64,000 nt of DNA from Aurelia coerulea (Eukaryota; Cnidaria; Scyphozoa; Semaeostomeae; Ulmaridae): the NCBI GenBank assembly GCA_039566865.1, contig CM076961.1:13105501-13169500 (forward strand), given 5' to 3'. The position numbers and the translations under genes were made by a program. The notes under the pieces were generated by a model. That model worked only from the letters and a program-made list of their open reading frames with translations. It searched no databases and was not told where the DNA came from. Below, piece by piece: positions 38,101 through 51,983 of this stretch. Each line of letters begins with the position of its first letter. Position 1 is the first letter of the stretch.

Positions 38101-41100
38101 ATTTTTGAAGATGTTTTGAAGATTCTTAAACACACAGAATAAGACTTTCGAATCCAAAGTATTTAGTCTCCAGATGCACGTGAATACGTTTCTGTGTTTA
38201 CTGAGGTTTTTACTGTGACACACTACAGTGAGGTCAGTGAGGTCAAATTCAAAACTTTGGCATTTCATGAGATTTTGAGATACTTCTTAGCCCCCGTGAA
38301 CAGGTATTTATTCAAGTATTGGAAACAGGTCTGTGAAGAAATTTTTTGAAAATCTTAGTTTTCCTTCCGTACAATCATTTTTTGGTGAAGGGTGGTAAAA
38401 TCGTCCAAAAACGGCCTAAATTTGACTTTTCAAATTTCCCGGTCGCTTTTCCGCTCCATTGATTGGTTTCAGAGATTGTTACCTGCCAAGCTCGTTAGCC
38501 AGTTAGGATTTAGTGCCTATCTTAATAAGCATATGAATCATTCGTCGTACATAGCCGATTGCTCTTGGCCCATGGTCGAAACCGCCAAAGCCTCATTTTC
38601 ACGGACCAATCAGACAGCTAAAAAGCGAAGGAGACAAATGAAACCCGTGAAGATTTTTCTAAATTTTACCTACCTTCATAAAACGCAACCAGGACCAAAA
38701 AAACTGCTTGAAATTTCCTGAATTTTTTTGAAGAAATCTGCTCTCCAGACGTTTGAGTGTACAAGTGTGGATGCCGGTTAAAATGTCTCCAGGAAACATG
38801 GAACCGAATTTTAGGACCTAGCACCTCTAATGACTTAAAAGGAGAAAGAGGGAAATCAACGAATTGCAGTTGTTAAGACACTTTCTTCATTACTTTGTTT
38901 TTAAGTAGACTGGATAAGTAGACCTAATTTAAGTAGACCTAATTTACGTCTGCTATGCATGCCGCATGCAGGCATGGAACACCCAGTTAACGTACTCCTA
39001 TGTTGATGTCCTTTCCGAAGAACGATGAAATGAGTTGCTTGGTCAGGCATCCGAAAGGTCACCCATCCGGATTGTGACCTCACATGAACGAGTTTAACTT
39101 TAATCACTCAAACGGAATCTGTATAAGCCGCTCGGCCACTCACCCCCACCATGTTTCATTTTTTATGTTTCATATTTAATTCTTTTGAGGAGGGTTGCCC
39201 TTCAACAAGTTGGTTTTCAAGGGGCCCTCCAATAAAGAATTAATTACAATCTAAGGAAACAAAGTAAAAGCTATTAATTAAATTAGATTAAACTATAAAA
39301 CACTTATTTACAATATTCAAAACCTATGTACAATAATTTTCAAGATTTACAATGAAAACGAAAGAAAAAAATGTCTGCTTCTAAATAGTTTTTTTGAAAC
39401 TATAAGGAGAGGTTGCCTGCTTTGACTCGACTGACAGGCTATTCCATAGTTTAGCACCTCTATAAGAACAATATTTCTGGCCATTTGTTGACCTTTTCAT
39501 CGGTAATCTCAAGTCGGTCCCCGTATTACGAAGGCTATATGACGAGCAGGGCGAATTTCGGGTTAAGAGGTCACACAGGTATTGTGGAGCCAGCTCATGC
39601 AGGGACTTGAAGACCATTGTCTTTGATTCACCAGTAACCAGTTCGTCAACGGTCTTCCATCCCAACCTTTCAATAAGAGGTCTGCTTCGGTCATCGAAGC
39701 TGCTATTCGTTATTATTCTAGCAGCACGGTTTTGAGGTTTTTGCAATTGATTAATTTCGGTTGAACCAGTACAGCCCCAAACAGAACCGCAGTTTCTAAA
39801 ATGGGGCTCCACAATACCTGTATAGAGGGTTTGCAAAGTTTCTTTCGGAAGAAAAGACTTGGCATAATACCATTTTTCGAACATTTCGGATATTTCGGAA
39901 ATATGTCGTCGTTCATGCTTAGACAAACAATAAAGATAAAAAATAAACCAAATTTTGTTGTTTTTCCTTGTTGTCTTTCCAAGACCCAAGTCCAGATTTT
40001 GGAGCTAACACTGCCAATTCTCATGGTATTTTCTTTGTTTGCATTTATGATTCATTGTTACCATTAATTTGGCCTTACCATTGATTGTTACCATTGACTA
40101 TTCATTCTCTTGATAGAACTATTCTTTTCACTTGTGCCAATGTTTCACGAAATACCATAAAGCATTCTTGACTACCAAATACTATATGGAAACCAATTTC
40201 ACGTTAGTTATGAAAATTGATCAATGCAAATAAATTTTCGAAGTAGATTTAGACTTTTGGACCCCACTGTAGTTGCGAATCTCTGATATCACTTGTCTTT
40301 ATTTTGTAGAATAAGATGACTGTCAGTCATCTGTTGAACTGCTTAAAAGTGATTCAGTTTACTACTCAAGTTGCATTGGAAAAGGAGGTGCTCTGCTGGC
40401 TTGTATACAATGGTACGTTTACATACCCAGTTCTCACCGTTGCTGCCCATTGGCTTTTTCGTCGTTTCTTATTCCAAATAGTTCAAGACATGGACCAATC
40501 ACATAGTGTACTCCTCATATAAAAGCTGCTTACAGGGAAATATCGGTTTGAGTGGTCTGATGATTTTCATTGAACCGTCGAAAAATTAAGAATCCAAACA
40601 GGCTGATTTTGAAAGCCTGGTGTCCTGCACTGGTGGAACAGAGGCCCTCGAGGCCCATACAAGCTTGATGTGCGTGGGTCCCTTATATGCAATGACCACG
40701 AAATAGCCATGTTTTAGAGGCTACAAGGGAAGAAAACAGAGCTCTTAGGGGTTGTCTGGGTACCCCTCTGAAAACATTAGAGACCATGCCCTTTAGGAAA
40801 TCAGAAGGTGTCCTGTGTGTGAAAGAGACTGATTATGTTGCCATATGAATCTACATGCGAATGAGCGTCAAAAACTGTGATTGCTTAGATGGGGGACAAA
40901 TCTTTGCGCATGTTGACGTCACTTGTCATTACCCACTAGCCGCTTATATGAATAGGTAATTTGGTATGGAAAAGACGAAAAATGGTGGGAAAAAGTACAA
41001 TACGCCATTAATAACATAATCTTTTATTTCATCGTCAATCATACCATCCCCGGAATTGTCCTTTAATTCATCATAATTGTCATCCTTATTATTCCTTATT

Positions 41101-44100
41101 CCTTGTCACTATTCCAGGCACTATTCACATATATACAGTGGGCCGGCTTTTACTGACAAATGGCTATGGCAGGCAAGTGTTAGAGTACCTGCTTTGGGCA
41201 TGCGTATGCATGGAATCTTCAGTGCCTCTGATGACAACTAGATATTTGACATGGCGATGTCAACTCTACACTGCAGTATGTCATTGCTATTATGATATCA
41301 ATGCTGCTGTTGAGGCTGAGAATTTTGCCAAACGATGCCTAAACCTGGTAAGTATTACGCTTAGGCTCTTACTGGCAGCAAACATTTTTTTTATATTGAT
41401 TTGAAAAAAACCTTTTTAAACTACAAAATACATACATTTCTATGTAACAGCCACAGCGGGGAAGGACATTGGGTCATCTGGTCTCCGCTATGGCTGGCAC
41501 TTACAATTCAACTATACTATACACAGAAAAAAAACGAAAAAAAATAAACACATATAGGGAGGGGGATTGCTGCTTTGTGCTATGACATAATATACTGGCT
41601 GAGTCGAAAATACCCGCCGACGTCTGGCACATAAACAATCTGAGTAGACAAGCCACTTCCACGCGCCATGCACCACCCCACAGCAAAAGTGCCCACCAAG
41701 ATGCAAGTACCTACCCCACTGCATACAGTGAGATAGAATCCTCACACCCAGGCCAACATCCCCGCCAGATGGTGAGCCACAGCACGCGGGAGCGCTTGGA
41801 AGGTATATCGAAATGCTTCACAAACGCCGGCCGGCATTTTCGACTCACCCAAACATAGTGAAGGTGAAGGCAAAGGCCGCAGTGAGATTGCGGTTTTTTT
41901 GTATCAAGTGCCTGTTCGCAGAATCCACTCTTCTAATACTTAGTTCGATGTGTCGATCACTATCAGTTCAGTTTCAGTTTCATATATTTTAAATTCACTT
42001 CATACAATTTATAATTATATAGTTATACTAACAGCTAACTAAACTACAAGGAAAAGAAAATATTACAGAAAATTAATACATTGGTACGGAAAATTAATAC
42101 AATATACAAATACAGAGAAAAGAATAAATTGTATGGAGGGAATTACTTAAAGGAGGAGCTCTCTCAATAGGTAAACTAATCGAGGAGAGAGCCCCCCCCT
42201 GTCCTACGAAAATTTGAAATTATGATGGACACATTTGATTTTCGTATGATAAAGTAGAAATTGTGCCAGAATCAAACATAGCTTTGAATTATTCATTGAC
42301 CTTGTTCAGTAAGTAAATTTTCAGTTGCTTTTTGAAGGATATTTTCGATGGAGCATTACGGAGTTCAACGGGTAATGAATTCCAAAGTTTAGCACCAAGA
42401 TATCGAATTGATTTTAAACCATATTGAAGACTGTTTATTCGAGATAAGTATAGATTTCCTTGACTGGCCTGTCTCGTTGAATATTGATGAACAGATGAAT
42501 TGAATAGGAAGAAGTTATGAAAGCAACTAGGTGAAGTTTTATTAACAGAGTCAAAGACAAAGGTTAAAAGTCGGAGTTCAAATATCTCAGAAAGTTTGAG
42601 AAGTTTAAGATCTTTAAAGATTGGAAGAGAGGGTGACATGCGAGGCTGAAATGAGATAGCTCTGACTGCTTTTTTCTGTAGTTTAAAAATTGGATCAACA
42701 TATGATGCATATGTTTGACCCCAAACAATAAGACCATATTGTAAGAAGGACAGAAACAAAGCATTGTACAAGCAAAGTAAAACATCTAAGGGAAGTAAGT
42801 TTCTAATTTTGAAAAAGATTCCACAAGTTCTGGCTAATTTTTTAGAAAGTTCACTGAGATGGTATTTCCAGCTTAGATGCTCATCTAAGAGGAGTCCTAA
42901 GAATTTGACAAACTTGACCCTTTTAATATGCTTTTTCCCTATTTTTATCGTAGAATCAGAAGGAACATTTTTAGAAGGAGAATGAAAGATAATATAGTTT
43001 GTCTTATCAATGTTTAATGATAATTTATTAGCATCAAGCCATTTCTTTATTGATCTAAGTTCTTTGTTAACGATTTTAATTAAGTTAGATAAATCATTTG
43101 ATTCACAGTAGATGTTTGTATCATCAGCAAAGAGATAGAAATTAAGTTTCTTAGAAGCATTTGGTAGATCATTGATGTAGATAAGGAAAAGTAATGGGCC
43201 TAGTACAGAACCTTGTGGTACACCACAAGTAATTGAAAGTAAGTTAGAATTATTTCCATTGACAGAGACATATTGCTTTCTGTCAGACAGATAAGATTTA
43301 AACCACTCAAGGGCACAACCGCGCACCCCATGGTGTTCCAATTTTGATAACAAAATTTTATGATTCACAGTATCAAAAGCCTTTTGTAAATCAATAAAAA
43401 TACCACAACCAAATTTTTTATTATCAAGTGTGTTTCTAATAGCTTCTGTCAAACTCACCAGCGCATGATCAATAGAGTGGTTTTCTTGAAATCCAAATTG
43501 TAAGGAATAAAGAACATTATTTATTTCTAAAAATCTATACAGTCGCCTGTACATCAACTTCTCAAATATCTTACTGAAGATGGGTAAAAGAGAAATTGGC
43601 CTATAGTTAGATGGTAGCTCAGGATTCCCTTTTTTGAATAGAGTTATCACCTTGGCTATCTTAAGTTTATCAGGAAAAGTACCAGACTGGAAAGACTGAT
43701 TCACAAGAAGAGCAAGAAGTGGAGAAACTGAGGATCCAATGATTTTTAATAATTTTATGGGTATACTGTTAGGACCTACGGATTTAGATGGATTTAAAAT
43801 ATTGATTATGTCATTAATTTCTGTCCAGGTGACTGGAGTAAGGAAAAGTGAATTAGAAGTTCTGTTTGTTAAATAGTCCAGGGGAGACTTAGGTGTTACT
43901 GGGATTGTCTTTGTTATTTCATCAGCAACATTTACAAAAAAATCATTAAAAATATTTGACATTTTACCTGGTTCTGATGTTACATTTCCTTCCTTATCTT
44001 TGATTTTGTTAATTAAAGAAGATGTAGAAGATTTATGAGAGATGATGGTTTTTATACCTGACCATAATTTTTTCATATTTTGAGTGTTAGTAGAAAAATA

Positions 44101-47100
44101 GTTATGAAAATAATTTTCTTTACTTCTTTTTATTTCATTGGCAACACGATTTCTAAATTTTTTATACAATTTAAGGTTGTCATCAGTTGCATTTTTCCTT
44201 AATTTCAGCAAAACTCTGTCTCGGATTCTCATCATCTTTTGCACTCTATTATTTATCCATGGCTTATTTTTCAGTTTAATTTCCTTTCTACTCCTCTTTT
44301 TGATTGGTGCGTGCTTATTTGTCAAAGTACTAAGGTCTTGCAAAAATCTGTCAAATTTTTTGCTCACATCCATATCACTATTTTCTAAATAAGTAAAGTT
44401 AATCTGATGAAAGTCCTCAAGGAATTGGTCATCCTTAAATTTAGAATAATCATATTTGAATGATTCAGATTTATTATGACTGACCTGAGTATTTTTCAAA
44501 ATCAAGAACTGGGGAAAATGATCAGTAATTTGCATTAAAATGTTGCCACTTGTTATACCAAAACCACAAACTTTGTAGAGTAAAATGGTTTTTTGTCATA
44601 CAACGATCGCTGTATTTCAAGATAATGCATGCTCGGTATAATTTAAAACATGTTCGAGAGCGAAGTTTGAATCTTTCAAGCATTTTGAAATTTTGTTGAC
44701 TTAGGGGATCATTCCCTCGGGAATCTGGCTCGGTCCCTCAGGAATCATTTGAAGGTTTTTGTTTATCTTTCTTGCAAAACAAATTTGGCATCCTATGAAA
44801 CTGTTATGCCTTCTTATTAAGAATCTGCAAGCAGACTACGGTGCAAGTCGTTCCTTATGAAACAGTGAGCTCCGGAATAGCCCCTGGTCGAGTTTATTTC
44901 TGTTAAATTTTATTAAGAAAGTAAAGGAGCAAAAAACTGACCACAGCGTGTTTGGTGACAGAAGACGGTCAAAAATCACTTCATGCAAAATCTAACTTCG
45001 TTTTACTGTTTGCGAAGACCTGCACTTTCGAATGCGAGTGATGTATAAAAGGTTTAAAAATTTTGTGAAGAAAACAACTTCCTAAAATTCCCAATGGCTT
45101 TGATATTCAGGGAACAGCATTTTTTTAAATGTCAGGTGTTTTGTTTTTTTACTTATTTGCTACACAGTGCACATATTTCTTGGTTATTAGTTCAGCTTCT
45201 ATCTTTAAGGTGCAAGAGCTTCAAGAAATTGAGGGAAAAAGTACTTCAGAATCGAATGAAAAAGTTCAAGAAATCTTTGCTGGTGCAATCTTAAGAATGA
45301 AAGTTATAATATTCAAACGGAACGTTTATGAAAGCAGAAGAAGACCAAAAGGGATCTTACGACCAAAAAATAAACCGCCATTGAAGGAACTCGCCAACGT
45401 AAGTCAATCAATTAATTTCTAGGTAACGAGTGTGCCAGTGAACATTTTTTCATACGTTTGAAAATTTGGATCACCTAATATATGCATATCGAAACGAATT
45501 TTGACCAACTGTTGCAAATTTGAATGTGTTTATTACTTTTCAGAGAGTACCGGGTGGACCAGAAGAATTCCAACTGTTTATGAGTTCGTTACTCGGAGAA
45601 TACTTAGACTATTGGACCGAATAAACATTTATTTGATAGGCAAAAGTCTGAAGTATTGTGGATATTTTTGCTTTATTTTCAGGTAGAATTGTTTACAAAG
45701 AGTCTGAAATTTCGAAATACGTAGAGCATAGGCATAACGCCTTCGATCAAAATTATCAGCGAATCTCATAATAGACCTTTAGCTATTCTACAAAGAGCCT
45801 GGATCGAGCGTTGTTCATACATTTTGATACGCGAGGTTCAATCGAGTGGCGTTAGAGCTTCTATCACTATTGTGCACATTCGAAAATTCTCAAAATGTAG
45901 CAAAATATCGTTCTATTCTGATTCTTTCCGGAATGGCTAAGAGGTCTATTGAAGCATAATTCTTCCCTCTCAAGAGTTAAAAATTACATTTTTCAAAGGC
46001 AACAGCGCATATGATCTGATACTTGTTGCAGAAGTCAACTTTGAAGCCTCGAAGGCAAACGAACAGTATTTGCATGTTGCTCTAAGTGAGGAGATTGTTC
46101 ATATTTTGTCACGCATTTCAAAGTAAAGGACCTTTCACAAATCTAATTTTACCTACGTTATGCAATGCTCAGAAAAATAAAAAAATATCTTAAAATTAAA
46201 TCAAGCTTTCGGCTATTAGTCAAACTATAATACATTCCAATACCTGAAGTTTTTCTGCATTAATAACTTTCAAGCAATTTGAAGTTTTTTTCCACCGGTC
46301 GTTCTAAGACCAGCTATTTTAGGTAGTTACATTTTTGAAACTATGTTCATTATGAAATGCGTCAAAAATCGTAAAAATCTAATTTTGTTGCAAGAAATAA
46401 GGAAAATATATTTGATGCGCCACAAACAAGGACAGATTTGGTAAGACAATAGCACGAGTTGGTTTTGACTGACACCGCAATTCAAAGCGAATAGCGATCA
46501 TAAACAAAGGAAATTCTTTCAACTAGTATTTCAAATCAAGGTTTACGATTAAGGTGGATCTGCACTTAAGGTGGCTCACTACCGAAAATTTCAAAATGAC
46601 GAAACAACGATAAGGTGGCTCACTACCAAGTAAGAACTAGGTAAAAACACAGAAAAACAATTGGTTAAGGTGGTTCGCTACCAATAACATTTTCACACAC
46701 TTGGTGTCCTATCGCTTATGCTGAGATGAGCGCGTCCCATTCTGGCAGCCTTGACAACAAGGAAATGCAGTGAATCCTCTCTTCTGCAGTACGGCTTTCA
46801 GGTCGCTTGCATCTATGTATGTATGTATGTATCATTTGCCACTCAAAAATATTTACAACTTTATGATATAAAAATAGATACAATACAATATAATAGGTTA
46901 AAAACGTAAAGGAAAAACACCCCTAATTACAGTGGCGGGGATAGCATAAAAAGGTCAAGATGACCTTAATTCCATAATGGTCCCCTTAGAGGTGCTGGAA
47001 CAACGAAAAAACGCGAGGAAAGAAATTGAAAAATTTTGAAAAATCTGTCTACAAACTCGAGTAATTTTTATTCATTTACACCTTTAAAAAGCTGAACAAT

Positions 47101-50100
47101 ACTCGTTTCGTATGGTAAGAGTTTGTTTAGCTATCTTGTCATCCTCCTGCCCATTTGTGAGTGTAATTTGAGCCACTTTGTTTTGGCTATTTGCCCTCGA
47201 CTTAGCGACCCAGTTTAGACCCAGCCGACCTACGGTGAAGTTTGGCTTGTTTACTAGATAACTTAACGCATTTACGGCTATGAAAAAAATGAAAAGCATT
47301 CTTTGGAATCATCTGAAACTTCATGATAAAACTGTGTACAGTTTTGATAAATTCAAAGAGCAAACAGGTCAAACCAAGCCAATTAAAGTCAAGGAAGGTG
47401 ATTCACGATCAAAAGGCCTAACTTGAGCCGCCTCAGACTTGAGTAAACTTGAGTGAGTATGGCTAAAAATACATTAACAAATGGAAAGAATGACAAGACG
47501 GCTAAATAATCCAGATAAGACACTTACCATACAAAACACATATCATGTATCTCTTAAAAGGAGTAAATAAATAGAAAATAACTCTAGTTTGCAGAGAGAA
47601 GCGATCAAGACACAAGCCGTACACTTGCCACTGTCGAGGAAGGGAGTCACCAGATTTTCTTGTTGCTAAAGCTAGCATAGTTTGCCACGTTTTCCTCTGT
47701 CCCTTTGTCCAAATTACGAATGGACTACTATGGATTTTCGTATATTTGAATTTACCAACAGGGTGTCCCAAATAAATTTTGCCCCGTTTGTGTAGCTGCT
47801 GTGGAGGACATCAGCTTTGCGTTTGAGACCTATGCAACGGTTTAAAGTGGAAACAATTAGAGCTATAGCTCCTCGCCATCAGCCGCATAATGTTTTGGAA
47901 CACCATTTATATTTCAAGTGCTCGTAGAAACAGGAGAAACGTAAACATCTTTTATTTTTTGTGCTATCAAGCAGAATTCCATTCACTTAGATCCACCCAG
48001 TACTATAGGTATTACAATTTTTTAAATGCCTGAACTCTTTTGGCACACTCGGTAGAAATCGGCGGAGGCTGGGACTTTGTCTTGACTCACCCGGTTAGTT
48101 GTTAAAAAATCAGGCGTTGAAAGTCTCAAGGGGTTCCATTCGACACGATGACAAATCCCACAAACTTTCAGTGCTTTCCCAGGTCTAGCATAGTGGTTGA
48201 TTCGATTGAATCTATGATTTTTATGCGTTATTTTAAATTTCCTCTTTCAGAATCCCTGGCCAAGGACAACGACAGAACGAATGCTCGGTGACGCATTTCG
48301 AGGAAGAGCAGCGCAAATGTTAGCAGTGATTGAAGCGCTGAGTGATTCCAAGCGCAGGATTGTACAGACATCTATTGGTGCCCCAGAATCAGACGACAGT
48401 ATTCTAGATGTTTACGCTGAGCTTTTCTTTGCTGGCTGTGAGCTGGTGGCTGGTGGAGGAGGCATAAGGCCACCATCTCCGGGAAAGCATGAAACTCCCA
48501 TCGGAGATGCGGTGGATGATGTTCAATTGATGCAAGTGGCTGTTCAAGGTACAAAACAACCATACTTTTAGTGGAACAAAGTTTTGGACTAATGCCAGCA
48601 CGAAACTTTTTTTGACTGAAATTTCAGCCCGACCGAAAATTTATCCTCCGCAACTTTTTGGACAAGTCCCATTTTCCTATAATCTCTGCAAAACACGGTA
48701 TATTTATCAAATATGGGTATACTCTACAAAGTTATACTCTACAGGCTGTTTAAAGCTAATGCTACCAGATGAAAGATTTGAATTTCTGATCTAAATGAGA
48801 CAGTGATCTTGTGAAAGTCCGATTCATGTGCTTTAATACGATGTATAAGTTTGTAAAATAGGTCACTAAGGAATTTCCAAGGAAGATTGACGTAAGCATG
48901 GGTCTAAATGAGGAAGTGACGTGCCTTTGTGTGGTCCTGAGTGTATCGTTTGCAGGAAAGAGGAACCAATACTACAATTGCTCTGATTCTGTAACAAACA
49001 AAGGAAGCTTTACAGTAACACTCAGAGATGATTTCATTCTTATGGGCAAAGGAAATTCTGTTTTTAATGATAACTTCTCGACAATGGAAATTGTTGGAGG
49101 GTCTTGCATGCACAATGTCTTTTCAAAGAAGTTGTTAAAGCGAAACAGTAAAGATTGCTTTACTTTTACATATGTGACTTTTTTATGCAAATAGAAAACC
49201 CATGCTGAGAAACAAATACAGTAAAACCCCGCAAACAAGAACATACTTTCCTAAAAAACAGACTGACTAGGTTCTTATGAATGTGGTACTTATGATATTT
49301 TCAGGGTGTGGTTCTTATTGCAAGGACAGTTACAGCTATGATGCATAGAAAACTAAACAGTATGTATACAATGGACTTGAGTGTGGCGCGACTGAATTTC
49401 AAATGTTGGAGGATATGGAATTTTTTTGTTGACAAACCAATTTTCAGTCACACAATTTCATGAAACAATTTCCTTATCCCTTGGTATTGTTTCATGTGTC
49501 CAGTTATCAAAATTTTAGAAAATGTTTTGGAGTTTGTATGCACTGATATGGTAAAATATTTCAAAAATACTTGGCTCCCATGTTCACAAAATTACTTTTG
49601 GTAATTTTTCGACAAATGGAAAAGTGTGACCACAATATTCACAAAATTAGATGCTCTTGTCATCCATGATATGATCTAGTCTAGCTAAATTAAAGCATCA
49701 CACAAACAAAATGTTTACGTCTATTGCACCTCACTGTCAAAAGAGTAACAAGAAATGAGTTTTTTTGAATGTCTAATGTCAGAAATATCAATTTTCAGTC
49801 TTCCCTCCGCCTCCTCTGAAAATAGTCGCTTTTTAGTTTTTTGTAAGTCCTTTTGCAATGTTTTAAGAAAGGTCAAGTTTCCAATAAATCTGTAATCCAT
49901 GGGGAGTTCTACCCCTTTTCCAGCACCCTTGTTAATTCTGCAGCCAATACATTCTGCCTCAATCTCACCATAATCTTCAAGAAATTTGTGAAAGAGAGAC
50001 GAAAGTTCTTCTGGAACATGTCCAACAATTTCACTATCCTTCGTCTTGATGGCAACTGCATTATCATCATATTCATTATCACCTTCCATTTCACAAAACA

Positions 50101-51923
50101 TAATTTCTCCAATGCTTACTCTTCTTTCATTCATGTAGGCATGATAACCTCGCATTGTTGATTCACAAAACAACTCCATCTGCTTAGCCATTCTGATTCT
50201 CGGATTCTCTATGTTTTCTGGCTTCGTTTTATTAGGCCGCATGTAGAAGGGGCTGTGGGCTCTACCATTTTAATCTCTTTTCCACGGAATAGCCTCGAGA
50301 TGAATATCTTATCGCGGGAAAGTAAGCCTCGTTCGCAGGGCTGGGGAAGGAAAACCGAAAACCACGAGGAAAACAGAATACTTGGCGGTCGTGCAAATGC
50401 AAGTATTTCTCTTCGAAACTTTTAATGATGCAGGGAACACTATTTAGATTTGGTATCACAAAGAAAGTACAAATTGCTTCTGGTCGCACTTACGATGTCA
50501 CATCATCAATGCCAATGTCTACAACAATGTCTGCAAATGTCAAAGAAATTCAGTGTGCGATATGCAAATGCAAATTCACTTCCCAGCAATATCTTGACAT
50601 TCATGTTCATTGGAAACATAACAAATCAACTATTGCATCCGGAGAAACTGTTAACAGACTGAACATGTCAAATGCTCATCCAGTATATCCGGTAGGCACT
50701 GAGCACAGTGATTCTGTGGATCGAACAAATAGAAATGGGGACTGTCAGCTTTCTCAAGTAAGTCAAATCCAGAAGTCAAAAGGGGATAGTCAGAAAGGCT
50801 CCTCAAAGAGGAAATCCTACACTCTAGAGTTCAAATGGAAAGCTCTTAAACTACTTGACCAAATGACACAAAAGCAGGTGAAGAATAAATGGCAGAAAGT
50901 TGCAAGCATCATGGGAATTCCAAACAAGTGTTTGGTTGTAAAGTGGAACAAGCAGCGTTTGAATATCAACAATGAGATGAATACAAACAAGATCAAGAAA
51001 GGGAAGGGAAATATAGTAGCAGCAAGGCAAAGGAGAAAAATAACATCAGATAAAATTGAACAAAGAGAAAAATTTCCACTTGCAGCAAAGTTAGTTGTAT
51101 CTGAGTTTAAGAGAAGAAGACAACAGGGTATTAAAGTTTCAACAAAATGTTTAGGAGTCATCATAGACAATCAATTGAAATGGCAATATCAGATTGATGC
51201 AGTCTGCAAATCATATGCAGCAAAGGTAAAGAAACTTAAGAGTTTAGAATTTCTCCCCTCAAGAATGTTGGAGGATATCTACTATAAAACAATTATTCCA
51301 TCAGTCACCTATTGCATTGTGATCCTGGTTTTAAAAGGTTGGAGCACATTCATGCCAGAGCAGCGAGAACTGTGAAGCACCTAGACAAAAGTCCATGGGA
51401 TGACCAAATTGTTAAGACAGCTGGATGGCAGACCTTAAGTTATCTGTATAAAAAGCGCATGTTGATTATCATGAGTGACTGTTTCAATGAAAGGACAGAT
51501 AAACGGCTAAATGAAATGATAGTGGAACATAGCAAACGTTCCAATAATAAACTGTTATTGCCAAGACCAAGAACAGAAATAGGGAGAATGACAGTGAAAT
51601 TCAGAGGTACAATTCTGTGGAATAGTTTAAGCAATGAAGACAGGGACATAAAGAGTAAAAATGCATTTAAAGAAAAGATGAAGAAATTAAAGGATAAGAT
51701 AAACAATATAACTTTTGGAAAAGGAACAACAACAACACGGTTTAGAAATAATGATTATGTGTACTTTTAGAGTTTCCTTTTATTACAATAGTTTGGATTT
51801 TATTTTCCTTATCAATTGTAGAAAGTAACTTTATTTTCAAAATATGTAAGTATTTTAGGTATTAGATAGCAGGTCCACATCTGCAGTATTGCAGCCATAA
51901 ATAACCTGCTTTAACAAAAATAT

Positions 51924-51983
<60 letters not shown>

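Larger units (their letters stand above)
34767..38523. mobile_element. 3.76-kb long-TIR (Mutator-like) element, almost entirely palindromic
   Basis: Arms from AAGATAGGCACTAAATCC inward (34767-about 36520) and their complement (about 37030-38523) are highly similar, leaving a loop of about 500 bp. A perfect 9-bp direct repeat, AATAAGCAT, flanks it (34758-34766, 38524-38532). Each arm was later hit: the left by a 409-bp foldback (35966-36374), the right by a SINE (37793-37982). The arms carry short ORF fragments but I recognise no transposase. Confidence 0.88.
45399..48250. other. CFAP54 intron 7, no recognised gene
   Basis: Apart from the AAGGTGGCTCACTACC motifs, a segment near 47762 (GGGTGTCCCAAATAAATTTT) and one ending at 48052 (TTTTGGCACACTCGG, then TA) look like ends of a mariner-type MITE of about 290 bp. 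Confidence 0.45.

Noticed and set aside
45501..45686. Possible CFAP54 exon after TTTACTTTTCAG-like sequence at 45540
   Set aside because: Exon 7 joins directly and in phase to exon 8, matching the family order; this frame has no family resemblance.
51150..51375. Zinc-finger ORF 50425-51375 taken as one 316-residue protein
   Set aside because: The last 75 codons belong to the inserted LINE and are in frame by chance.
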